In this document: positions 1 through 12,200 of the stretch, in pieces | Numbering within the stretch: position 1 is the first letter of the stretch | How the letters are laid out: each line of letters begins with the position of its first letter | From: Paroedura picta | Taxonomy: Eukaryota > Chordata > Lepidosauria > Squamata > Gekkonidae | Direction of reading: 5' to 3' | DNA: 64,000 nt | Assembly (NCBI RefSeq): GCF_049243985.1 | Contig: NC_135369.1 | Coordinates: 20,858,533 to 20,922,532 of the forward strand | Made by a program: the position numbers and the translations under genes | The notes under the pieces: model-generated | What the model was told of the DNA's origin: nothing | Seen by the model: only the letters and a program-made list of their open reading frames with translations | The model's database searches: none

Positions 1-463
1 AAGACCCAAGTGGGAGTCTGACCGTGTGACCTACTGTCTTATGCTGAATGCTCACGGCAGTCATCTGACCATTCCAAGCCCGGCATTTGTCAACCCGCTC
101 TAAAAACGCAGACATGCTGATGGTGCTCAAGGCTAAAAATAGACCCTCCACTCTGTTTTCTTTCTGCATGTTAAAATTCTCACTTCCTATCCTGTGAAGA
201 AGTGATACCTAAGGTGTCCACACTCCAGATCTCAGTGAAAATGAACCCAAGATAATCTCAACTATGTCCTCTTTTCTTATTTACTTCTTTATGGTCACCA
301 CCTGCAACTGGGCTTTCTTGATGAGACTCCAGGCAGGTTGCAAAAGGTACCACAAATTCAGAGACACAGAGCAGGAGGACCAGGACTACCGAACTGGGAA
401 AGAACGCAAGCCAACAAAATAAACCTAGCCAAGGAGTGACATATCTTAACACAGGCCTAACAC

Positions 464-660
464 AGGGTTGTCAATTTTGGGTTGGGAAATGCTTGGAAGT
501 TTGGGGAGGCGGGATTTGGGGAAGGGACCTCAGCATGGCGTCATGCCATGAAGCCAATCTTCCAAAGCAGCCATTTTCTCTGGGGGAGCTGATTTCTGTC
601 TTCTGGAGATCCGTTGTAATTCTGAGAGGTCTCCAAGGCCCGCCTAGAGGATGGCAACCC
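464..660 (+). repeat. Short TIR element, AGGGTTGYCA family
   Basis: Starts agggttgtcaa and ends atggcaaccc, with the family's internal landmarks (ttggggaggcgggat, gcagccattttctc, ggagctgatttctg). Similar copies occur at 3371, 3938, 10452, 25008, 29435 and 38509. Probably a non-autonomous DNA transposon. Confidence 0.6.
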
Positions 661-1012
661 CACCTACAGAGGCAGAAGACGATACAGTAGAATGAAGGTG
701 ATGCCTGCAATAAACCATGTGACAGACTGCAATCCCGTTCCCTTAGAAAAGCGACTTTCTGAGCTGTTATTAACTGTACAACAGTTCTAATCCTTTTATA
801 AAAACGCCCTCCTAGACATTCGGTGTCGTGCACATTCTGCAAAATTATACAAGCAGGGAGGTCTTCCTGGCATGCTCAGACAGGCTGCTCCACAAGGTAG
901 GAGCCATCATAGAGTATGTGTATGAATGGACTTCTGGAGCTACCTTATAGCTAAATTCGACCTTTGGTCCATCAAAGGCAGTCCTGTCTGCTCAGGCTGG
1001 CAGTGGCTCTCA

Positions 1013-1132
1013 GGGACCCCGGCAGAGATCCTTTCCCGTAGAGATGCCAAGGAGAGAGCCTGGGACCTTCTGCATGCCAAACAGATGCTCTGCCACTGAG
1101 CTGTGGCAGTTGCCAGTCCACCCCATGTGCAG
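1013..1132 (-). repeat. tRNA-derived SINE, 5' part
   Basis: On the minus strand it reads like a tRNA head: CACAGCTCAGTGGCAGAGCA (A box) and GCAGAAGGTCCCAGGCTC (B-box region). Copies of the same family occur near 56115 and 59412. Confidence 0.6.
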
Positions 1133-1371
1133 GGTAGCATCTCCTGAAAGGCTTTGCTCCAATGGCTGATGCTCCCCAGGGGGATATGGATCTGCCAATT
1201 TCAGAGGAAGGGTTGTCGCTCTGGTAGCTCACTACGTGTCAAACTGCTGGCTCTGGCAGGGAGGGCTTTGCCTGTTAAGTTGGAGTGCACATCAGGCAGC
1301 TGCTAAATGCTCAGGGCCCTTGGCTAGGGTTGCCAGCTGTAATGGAGGGAACGTCCTCTCTTGCAAGAAAT

Positions 1372-1492
1372 AGCACCACCTGGTAAACAATATTAAGCCT
1401 CTACTAATATCAAGCCTCTAATATTAAGCCAGACTCCTTCTATTAGAGGCTTAATATTAGTAGAGGCTTAATATAGTTTACCAGGTGGTGCT
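1372..1492. repeat. Perfect-like fold-back repeat, 121 bp
   Basis: The left arm starts agcaccacctggtaaac and the right arm ends gtttaccaggtggtgct. Between them TATTAAGCCTCTA-type units repeat two to three times in each orientation around a short loop. Arms are about 52 bp. Confidence 0.75.
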
Positions 1493-2217
1493 GTTTGTCT
1501 CCAGGCCTGGGAAAGTTTCATTTCCACACATGGAGCTTCTATTAAAGGGAAAGGACATAGTTCTCCAGGTTTGCCTTACTCATAATTTTTTGGCAATCTG
1601 TTCAAAAATTCAAAGCAGGACAGCCACAGTGATCAATCAACAAAGGCTGCCATGGGGAATCCTCTATACTTTTTGAATTTTGCATTAAAATGTCACAAGC
1701 CTCTGATTCCTCAGGGACTTTTATTGACATTGTTTACACACATACACACCCCTGCCACGTCATTGTGTAGCTCTGTGTGTGTGAGTCCCAGCAGACCGAG
1801 GTTTCACTTCATGCATCAGACAAAGTGGGCTGTAGCCCATTAAAGCTTAAGCTAAAATTTATCTGTTCCTCTTTGAGGCTCCGCTAGAATTCCCGATGAC
1901 ATGAGGAAGCTAAAGCAAAGAAGATGACTGTCAACTTTGTATGGGTTTAATTCATGTGCATGCAAAGCACATGATATTTTTGCTGAGCTTGCTTGCACAT
2001 GTTAAAGAGAGCCCTTCTCTCACTGTTGGAAGTATGTGGGGAGGGGGGAGTTCTAAATGTATTTATATGCCAGGTTTTTGAACTCATGACTTTGCAAGAC
2101 TCTGCATCTTTCTTTGCTTTCCATTGCATGTGTGTATTGCTTCAGGATCAACAGATTTGCATCTTCATTATTTCTGTGCTCCTTGTACATTCCAAGTTAG
2201 GTACACCTGTATGATGT

Positions 2218-2347
2218 AGGGGTGGCCAAACTGTGGCTCTCCAAATACCCATGGACTACAATTCCCACAAGCCCCTGTCACGCTGGCAGGGCCTCATGGG
2301 AATTGTAGTCCATGAACATCTGGAGAGCTAAAGTTTGGCCACCCCTA
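2218..2347. mobile_element. hAT-type fold-back MITE (AGGGGTGGCCAAA)
   Basis: Inverted ends AGGGGTGGCCAAACT and AGTTTGGCCACCCCT enclose two arms that carry ggactacaattccca and its complement. Related to the CAGGGGTAGTC elements below. Confidence 0.75.
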
Positions 2348-2351
2348 GAGT

Positions 2352-2540
2352 GTAGGGATGCTGGCACATCTGTGTTCAAATCCCTGTTTATACCATGGAA
2401 CCTTGCTGGGTGACCTTGGGCTCATCTCAAACTCGCATGGGCCTACCTCACAGGGTTGTTACATGAGAAGGGAAGAGGGAGGGGGACAACGTTGTGCTTT
2501 GAGTCCCAGCTGGGGAGGAAAGCAGGACATAAGTAGTTAA
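2352..2540 (+). repeat. tRNA-headed SINE relative, diverged
   Basis: Contains tgggtgaccttgggctcatc and ctacctcacagggttgtt, the conserved body of lizard tRNA-type SINEs, then ctggggaggaaagcaggacat. The head is decayed. Confidence 0.5.
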
Positions 2541-3105
2541 AAGCAAAAATGCATCCACCACCCCCCCCCCACTCCCCTTACATAGTCTTCTTGCAAGACC
2601 TTAGTTCTGCAATTGATGGCAGCTCAGGTTTAGCAGAGTTACATAGAGCCATGTGATTGGATTAATGGGCTGTGGATGGGCTAAAAGAGGGGTCCCACCA
2701 GTGTTTTTCTGGCACCTGCCATGTTTTCTAGGAAGTGGGCAAGTCCAGGTGGGTCTTTGGCCCAGCCAGGTTTCTGACTGGCCAGTGGCAGTTTGAATGG
2801 CTGTGCAAATTTTAGAAGACGTTGCTTAGGCACAAGCTGCCTTTATAACATGAGGCTCTTCAGTGTGTGACTGAAGCTAAGCTGTGGAAACCATTGTGTG
2901 TCTGGCTCTGCCTCCTGCAACCTTTGTGGCTACACCTGCCACGGTGTTTGAGGATCCCAAAGGTGCCCAGAGCTCAAAAAGGTGGGGAGGGACCCCTGGG
3001 CTAGAAGAACAAGCTTATGCAGGAAACGTGGCACAATCCTCGTTTTAATCACGATCCTGCAGTTCCTGCTGCAATGACTAACGCAATGATGTTGCTCTTT
3101 TCAAG

Positions 3106-3216
3106 CACCTTTGCACAAATCGAATTACGCACTGATTTCTGTGTCGATCATCCTGGCAACTGTCGTAATATTAGCTGTCAGCGTTGGATTTTTTCTGCGG
3201 AAGAGGCAAAAAGGAG
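3106..3216 (+). CDS. SLAM receptor 1: transmembrane exon
   Basis: The 111-nt exon lies between a pyrimidine-rich acceptor (tgctcttttcaag) and a GTACAG donor and has phase 1-1. It reads a short stalk (PLHKSNYA), about 23 hydrophobic residues ([20 protein letters not shown]) and a basic stop-transfer FLRKRQKG. Phase 1 at both ends is what SLAM-family transmembrane exons use. The acceptor fits the frame and no other nearby AG does. Confidence 0.85.
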
Positions 3217-6200
3217 GTACAGGGCAACACTGTAAAAATTCTTGATGAAAATGGGTCAAATGAGGGAAATTCTCCCCCCCCCTTTCCCCTCCTCATTAGA
3301 ATGGGTAATGGGATGCTGGGCTTTTGGTGGGATCCAGCAGGGTGCTTTTCTTATTACAAGCAGAGAGCCTAGGGTTGCCAACTCTGGGTTGGGAAAGCCC
3401 TGGAGATTTGGGGGTGGAGCCTGAGGAGGATGGGGTTCAGGGAAGGGGAGGATCTGAGTGCAGTATAACCCCATGCAGCCCACCCTCCAGAGCAGTCATT
3501 TTCTCCAGGGGGACGTGATCTCCCTTGTCTGATTAGTTGTAATTCTGGGAGAAATCCAGGCTCCACCTGGAGACTGGCAACCCATGTGGGAGGGAGTTCC
3601 AGGAAGAGGTGACAGCTAGGAAGAAAGGGGAGTGTCATTTAAAAGAGAAAGTGTAGGAGAAAGACATTAAAAATGACCGGGTCTAGTCCCATCCACGTAT
3701 TCTGCTTAGCTTCTGAACAGTTACGAGATCAGGCTTACCTGGGCCATCCAGGCCAGGGTCAACCTGATCTACAGCCTTCTAGAAATAAAATAGAAATTTC
3801 TCCTTCATGGTGAGTCTGAATGTGTCGAATGAGAGTATGATGCAGGGCTCTCCTTCCAGGTTTAAATGAGCCCTTGCTTCTGATGATCGGCCCCTGAGCC
3901 GTGAACAGCAGACGTTGAAAGACACGAGAACAGATTAGGCCAGCTCTGGGTTGGGAAATACCTAGAGAGTTGTTGGGCCAGGAGTCGGCAGGAATTGGGG
4001 AGGGGAGAGACCTCAATGCAGTATAATGGATCTACCCTTCAAAGTGGGGTCCACTTTCTCCAGGTAAAATGATCTCTGTTGCCTAGAGACGAACTGTAAT
4101 TCCAGGGGATCCCCAGGTCCCACCTAGGGGTTGGCATTCCTAGGTTTGATTTTCCCAGTTTGTTGGCAACCCCCTCTGATTTCTTCTTCCACCTCCCACC
4201 CCCAGCACTATATCATTTTAGGTTGGGTTGCCAACAACTGGGGGGGGGGGGTGTCTGGTCCCTATAATAAAGGCTTAATGTGAGGAAACGTTCACTTGAA
4301 GCTTTTCACAATAGGATGGTAAATAACATCACTCCATTAAGCCTCTAAAACCTACGTTCAAAAGAAACAACTGTCAGGTTTTTGCCTCTGTTTGGTCTGC
4401 TCATTTCCTGTTGCTTGGTTTCCTCTTTCCACAGCTGCACACAGCATGCCTGCGGATCCTCCTGCCTGCAAAGGTAACTAAGTCCCCCAAGATGTTTTTT
4501 ACAGTTTCTACTGAGTTGGGAAGAGCAGCAGGTGCAGACGAGGGCAGCTGGGCTCTTGTGCAGAGAACGTTTCAGGTGGGGCAGCTCTAATCTTCCCAGC
4601 AAGGAGGGGAGGGGGCTGCCTTCACAGCCTCCTGCTGGGTCCTGGATGTCCCCTGTTGGAAACAGATGACTGGGCTACACAGACCTTTGGCCTGATCCTG
4701 CAGGGCTGTTCTGACAATTCTCTGTTCAACTCACAAAGGCTGCGTTTTGCAAGCATACAAAGACATGAGACTCATGGAACTTAATGGGATGTATTTCCAA
4801 GCTAGGATTAGGATGCCTAGCGAACCGCTAGTCCAACGTCACTGTGCAGATGACCCGATAAATCCGACAATGGATGGATATTGAGTGATGAAGCCCGTTT
4901 TATGGATCTGCAATATCCCAAAAAGTTAGTAGAGTGTTTAATTAAGCTACTATGTGTGGCTGGCCACTGAGGGCAGGTAGGCCAGAAAACAGCAAATAAA
5001 GAAAGCACAGTCTGGTTGTGCTATTAAACCAGCCTTGCTCAACATTTTAACCTTTGAGAAACACCTGAAATATTCTTCAGGCTTCAAGAAGCCCCAGAAG
5101 TGGCACAATCATGCAGCGTATGGTTGAGAAGCAGAGTTGTGTACATGCCCACCCAGACCCCTCCCCTTCCCATCCCGTCCAGACCCATCATTAGCCAGTT
5201 CAGGAGTGGAGGGTCAGTATATGATCAAATCACACAATAGACCTGTATTGAACTAATGTAACAACTATTTCTTGGAGAATTCCATTCTAGACAGGAAAGG
5301 TAAGAAAACAGGTCCTAATGTAATCTAGCTAGTTGAATGGGGAGAGATACAGGAGGCATCTCTATGGCAGGTCACCCTGAATCTTCCCGCTCCTGCACAG
5401 GGGGGTAATTTGGCCCGGTGCACCTTGTCCACCCTAGATTTATGCTTCAGCACGAGAACCAGGACAGTGAGGTTCCTAAGTGCGGAAACGGTCAAAGATT
5501 TCTGAACAAGCAGGAAACAGGAAGTTTGGTGGCACAGGAGGTGAGGCAAGCAAAATTCAGCAGAATCCATACAGTAGTCTCTCATTTGTCATAGCAAATG
5601 ACTTGACATTTATAGCAGGAATGAGAGTTCCATGGAGGCTGGATACCACCTCGGAGGAACTGACTGTATACCACAAAAGCAGTTCAGCCTGGGATGCTGA
5701 CGTCCTTGATGGAGATGGGCTTCACCATTCACTCGTTTGATCTCTCAACTCTCCTGTATGCTTGTTCCCCCAGGAGCTGGGTTGCATGAATGATAAGCGC
5801 CTGTGTAGGCCACCCAGATGTGCCCCAAAGAAAATAACAATAATTTAAGAGATTTCCTTTCCTTCAAGTTGTACCTAATACTAGGCTCTCGTTTCAGGAT
5901 GAAACTCTCCAGCTTTTCCGTGCACTTGACTTACTCCTGATTTTTTTTGGCAGTCAGTCCACAAGCTTTGGAATCACTTTGAGGACAGGTCTTCCTCACC
6001 TACACCCTCTCCCTGCATTTGCCCAGTTGTGGAATTGGTATATTTTTGTCTGTGCATACCTTAAAAATCATTAAGATTTTGAAGGGAGGATTTTGGTGGC
6101 ATCTCAGCAATCCCCCCCTTTTATTTTTTTTTATGCATGCATATATCACTTGGGCATGAAACTGGGGTCACTTTGATAGACAGGTAGTTGTCAGTTCCTG

Positions 6201-9200
6201 CATTGTGTTGGGCATGGGTAGTCAAACTGCGGCCCTCCAGATGTCCATGGACTACAATTCCCATGAGCCCCCTGCCAGCATTCGCTGGCAGGGGGATCTT
6301 GGGAATTGTAGTCCATGGACATCTGGAGGGCCGCAGTTTGACTACCCCTGGTGTAGGGGTTTGGATTAGATGACCCCGGAAGTCCATTCCAACTCTGTGA
6401 TTCTATGATTCTATGCTGCCAAGATAGGTTTAGCATGTTCTCCAAATTCCCAGCTTTAAAAAAAATGTAAGTCTTTATCCTCTTCCCTCATACTAATATA
6501 TGGGAAAAGGCATATCTCTACAATGGAGGAGACTAGAGACATACTTTTAAAAAATGAAAATGGGAAATACAGAGAACCTGCTAAAGCTATTGCTGCAACA
6601 CTATATTGATATTTCAGTGCCTTTTTTTAAAAAAAAAATAGAAAACCCCTTGCCTTCAGAGCAGGGGGAGGAGAAGGAGTGGTTTCAACAGTCCAGTGTT
6701 CAAAAATGGGCTAGATGTGGTTGGTGATGGGCAGAAAACTGACAGAAACATTATGCACAACGGAAAAGGCTTTCAGGGGGAAAAAATCAAGGTAAAAGCA
6801 GTCTCAAAAGAACTGGGGAGAAACCCAGTGGGAAAAGCTCAACAAAAAAAGAAGGCACAAAGATGCATGCAGAAGTAAGGGGATCAGCTGCAGAGCCAAA
6901 ACTGACACAAAAATAGCTGGTTGGGTGTTTAATGGTAAAAGAGTAACACCTGTGAAAGGGAAAGGAGCTTCTTAGAAGTCAGTGCCCATTTTCCTTTTAA
7001 CCCTGGAAGGTTTGGAGTACTGATATGACTTGAACTTGTTTCGGATGTGTTTATGAGGCCCTTTTGAAGCCATTTTGCTGTATTTTACTATGGTAAGAGG
7101 GCGTTTCAGATCAGTGTTTGCAAAGTCAATGACAAACCTTAATGAGTTTATGTTCTCTTCTAACCGTTAATGGCACCTTCTTACTCCTTTGTTTTTAAAT
7201 AATCTCTGAAACAACTTTCTAAACCCTGGCTGCTCCTCCCCACTTTGTTGCTTTTTACCTAACTCGTTTTTCACTTCTGACTAGAACTAAGTTACAGCTA
7301 GAGGACTGCCATTTTAGGGCAAAATCATGCCACACAGGATATGAGAAATAAGCAAAGGGTCTTGTGAAAGAGTGGAGAGGAATACGCTTTGGAAAGAAGC
7401 TTACTTCTTTAAATAAAACAAGCCCTTGGGACACTTCGGTAAACTTTGCACAGATCAGACAAAGCAGGAGTGTAGCGAGGAACATCCTTTCGCAACTCTG
7501 GTGACGCTACGGATATTGTCCAATGCGCCCTTACGATCCCCGATTCACCATAACAGGAGAGCTGTTTTTGTTTGCTTCTGGTTTGTCCTCCTGTTCACTC
7601 CCTCATAGAGATGTTTTGTTGTTGTTGTTGTTGTTGTTCCTTAGTGTGTTGCACTGGCTAAAAGATGCCTAGGAATGGACAGGAATCCACCATTCTGCAC
7701 GATAGGAACCAGAAAGGAATCTCGATATGAGGGTGGGAAGCTGAAGACACCAACCAAGAATACAGCCAAAGGAAGTGACATCCCCGTGGACAGGAAGAAT
7801 GGGCAGAGTGGGTGGATAATGTGAATGCAAAATAGTTGTACAAAAAAAAAAAAGCGAGAGAATTACCTTGTCGTATGAAATGCAGAAAATCTCTACATTA
7901 TGTGGCTGAGTGTTGTGTATTTTATATCAAAAACTGGATAAGATTTAAGGCCACAGAACTTTCAGCAGCTCTCTCTCTCTCTCTTGCTTAAAATTTATGA
8001 CAATAAACCACTGACCATAGCATAGACCACCCCCTGAGCATAAAGTTGTGTCTGGAACAGAATAACAGAAATTAAAATGTGTTTTCCTCCAAGGAAACCC
8101 TAGAAATTGTAATTTCGGAAGGCACAAACAATTCTTGTTTATAGATGGAGCTTGTACAGGAGTGCCATTCCCGCATTTCCGTCAGTATTGTATTTTCCCC
8201 AATGGGGAATTTTTTATCTCTCTTTCCTCCTTTTCTTTAATAAAATGTGATTGAAAGACTGTGATTGAAAACTTATTGATTGGCTCTTTTCCATTAATGT
8301 TTCGAAATGTCTGCTTCTTAATTTTCCCCCTTTGCTATCTTTAATCCAAGCCTCCTGATTCTGTTAACCCGACAAGTAATCATTAACCCAAGGAGTATCA
8401 ATTCGGCAATCAATGTAATCAATATCCTGTACTAACCGGGATTCATTAGGAAGTCTTCCAGAAGCACAAAGATAAATAGGGAAATTATCTTGGAATTGAT
8501 CTGTCCACTCCCCTGTCTTAATTTGGAGGCCTGAATAACCTTGTGGTTGTGGTTAAGAGAGGGTTAGGGTTGAGACTCCTTCGGGTATAAGGAATATATA
8601 TTCTTCTTCTTCGACGTGGAATGCTGCTTCTGCCAAGACAATGATTGCAATAAATGGAATTTATGATTAGGGAGGTACTCTTGCTTATGGAACTCAGTAA
8701 ATGTCGTGTATTACATACTTAAGATGTCCTAATGATAACAGGGTCCCTGGATGGGGTTGAGACCCATTTGGGTAATACCCATGGTTTTTCTTTCCAGCGC
8801 CTGATGAATCCAGCAAGACCATTTATGCCCAAATTGATTGCCTTCCTCCTGAGGTGAGTTCTGAAGAGCCCTCTGTGTGTGTGTCTCTCTCTCTATGTCT
8901 CTCTCTCAAATAGATTAACCCAACAAATGACTTGCCCATTTGTTTATTTTGGTTCTTAAAATCCTCCAAGGTGACTCAGAATTGTTTTTAAAATAATTAT
9001 AAGCTTTAAAAGTGCACAACATAGCAAAAATGTACTCCAGTGCCAAAATAAATCCAGAATATCAGCAGCTTGGCCAAACTAACCAAAATGAGCTACAAAC
9101 CAACAAATGTCTACAAAAGCCTTTCTAGAATAAAATAATCTTTGCCTGGCATCTGGAATCCAAAAAGGAAAGACATAACAGACTTCCCTGGGAAGATGGC

Positions 9201-12200
9201 CTTCGATAACTTTGGGGCCACTGCACAGAAGTCCCTGCTTTGTGACAGGTCACTCTGTTTCAAATGTAGGGCAAGCTGCCCTCTACCCAGCACCACAGCA
9301 TTTCACTGCTTCTTTCCTTTCTGCACTGTCTATTGCTGCTTCACTGGAGAAGCAACCTCTGGAGGGGCACCTGGTGGCTCAAACATGGCTGTTTAGTGGG
9401 CTGTTTCCTCCCACTGTTGCCTGGCTCTGCTGCCTGCAGGAGATGGGCCAAATATCAGCAGTTGCTCTCTGCCAGGCTGTGGGCCACGTCTGATGTCTTT
9501 CCTGCAAATTCAGAAATGAGAATAGACCTGGAAAAGCCAAAGAGAATAGCATATCCAGATATAAGAATACCTGTAAAGTATCCTTTATTTATTAGGGGTT
9601 TATATACTGCCCCTCTCAGACATACTGTTTTTTCCTTTGCTGACCATACCAAATGCCCTAAAGGCCATCCCAGACTGGGAAGGCTTGCAGTACTTTGGAG
9701 AAATATTCAGGCTTAGAGGCTGGTCAGTCTAGTCTTTGCAACATTTGAAAGATGAAAATGAAAACCTGCTTGTAATATCCAGTTCTCAGAACAAGGATCG
9801 TTTTGGACACTCTCTCCACTAAATGCACGTGGCTCAATTTCCTACTCTCCACTGGCCGGATGTTACATGGATTTCCTGTGCAGTGCTCTGTCCTCTACTG
9901 ATTTAAAAGAATTTCTCCTAATGTTGTATCCTAGCACTGGGCTTCAGGGGTTTACTGCCCTGGAATATAGAGGCTCCCTTAACTCATCATGGTTATTATG
10001 GTTATCCAAGGGACCAAGCCCTATGAAGATAGGTTGAGGGACTTGGGAATGTTCAGCCTGGAGAAAAGGAGGTTGAGAGGGGACATAAGAGGGGCCCTCT
10101 TTAAGTATTTGAAAGGTTGTCACTTGGAGGAGGGCAGGATGCTGTTTCAGTTGGCTGCAGAGGAGAGGACACGCAGTAATGGGTTTAAACTTTAAGTACA
10201 ACGATATAGGCTAGATATCAGGAAAAAAATTTTCACAGTCAGAGTAGTTCAGCAGTGGAATAGGCTGCCTAAGGAGGTGGTGAGCTCCCCTCACTGGCAG
10301 TCTTCAAGCAAAGGTTGGATACACACTTTTCTTGGATGCTTTAGGATGCTTTGGGCTGATCATGCGTTGAGCAGGGGGTTGGACTAGATGGCCTGTATGG
10401 CCCCTTCCAACTCTATGATTGTATGATTATTTGTTTGTTTACTGTACTTTGAGGTTGCCAGCTCTGGCTTAGGACATCTCTAGAGATATGATGGATCCTG
10501 AGGCTGGATTCTGAAGATTTTTGGTGGGAGGGATCAGTTAGCCATGAAATTGGGGGTCCCCGTGGGTGGGCAGTTAGTTGTGAGTTTCTGCATTGTGAAG
10601 GGGGTTGGACTAGATTACCCTGGAGGACCCTTCCAGCTCTATGATTTTATGTTTCTGAGGAGGGTGGGATGCGATGAAGGGAGGGACCTCCTCCAGGTCC
10701 GCGCTCCAAAGCAGCCATCTTCAGGGCAACTGATCTCTGTCGTCAAGAGATCAGCTGTAATTCCAGGAGATCTCCTGTCCCTGCCTGGGTGTTAGCAACC
10801 TCACCCACCTTTCTCCCCATGCCTAGCCCAAGATCACCCAGGAAGTATCCATGGCAGAGTCAGGATTCTAACTTGGGTCTCCAGACCCTACCGCAGCACT
10901 CTTAACCACGACATCATGCTGGCTTTCAAATGACTAGTAACCACTTCGGGACCTTTATGAGTCCTTAGTACCAAACTTCACCTCATAGGGCCTTAGTGGT
11001 CATACACAGGCCCTCATTGATATACGCTGTACACACGAGGCCTCCATTTTGACTTCTAGAAATCCCAGCAAGGAGCTGAACTCTGAAAGAAAGAGAACAC
11101 TAGAAACTCATCAAAGCATTTCTCCCAAAGGCAAAAGCATGGACAAAGTGTGTGTTTTATGTGCCCACAAAGTTGCTTCCAGCTTGCGGCGGCCCTGTGA
11201 ATTAATCACATCCCAAACAGCCTATCGTGAACCGTCTTGCAAGCTGAAGGTCGTGGCTTCCTTGATGGAGTCGATCCATCTCCTGTTGGGCCTTCCTTTT
11301 CTCCTGCTGCCTTCACCTTTTCCTGGCACTATTGTCTTTTCCAGTGAGTCCTGTCTTCTTACTCCAAGTACAATTGCCTCTGTTTAGTCATAGGGACGAA
11401 GTAGTGTCAGTGATTTACAGGTTTTGACAAAAAAAAGGAGAGGGGAGACTGGCCTTGTCAAATAGGGCAGTCTATGTAAATTGTCCATGGCAGGAAGTGC
11501 CATAAACGGATGGAGGGAGGGTGGGCAGACAACATGTACCCGGCAGTTTCTGGTTCTGGTTCACCTCCCACATCTTTGAGAGGACTTGCATGATCACTCA
11601 CAGAGTCCGTAGAGGAAATGGTGGGAAGGCGTGTTTGCCAGAGGCGCTGAAACGTGTTAACTTTCCACCTAGCCCCAATTACACTTTTTCTTTTAATGTA
11701 ATTTTATTTTTCCCCACCCACACGTATGAGGTCCTGAACGTTAGGTGTACCTGCCAATCGGTTTGCCTGAAAACCTTCGGAGGGTTTTCTGTAACACCCC
11801 AGCAATATCAAATTTTGAATTTCCAAAGCTCAATAAGTGTTTCACTCAGCCCTCCTAAGTAATGAGGCCCTCCATTGACTTCAGAGGACCTAGAAAGATG
11901 GAGCTCTGCAGTTCTCCAGAATTGCAGAAACAAAACAGGAAATGGGTGCCCCTTTTGAGTCGCTCTGGCCCACTTCCTTTAGAGCAGGGGTAGTCAACCT
12001 GTGGCCCTCCAGATGTTCATGGCCTACAATTCCCATGAGTCCCTGCCAGCAAACACTGGCTGGGGCTTATGGGAATTGTAGTCTATGGACATCTGGAGGA
12101 CCACAGGTTGACTACCCCTGCTTTAGAGGACTGGAAGTGTTCAGTTGATAGGGGCAAATTGTTTAATTGGTTTACTTAGTATTTTAAAATACTCGTTAAA

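Larger units (their letters stand above)
1..3105 (+). other. Intron 5' of the SLAM receptor 1 transmembrane exon
   Basis: No SLAM Ig exon was found here, so the C2 exon must lie further upstream. It holds the repeats listed separately and otherwise unrecognised sequence, including a poly-C run near 2561. Confidence 0.6.

Noticed and set aside
4255-4350. Second full fold-back of the TTAAGCCTCTA type
   Set aside because: Only short 11-13 bp arms pair, about 60 bp apart; too weak to list as its own element.
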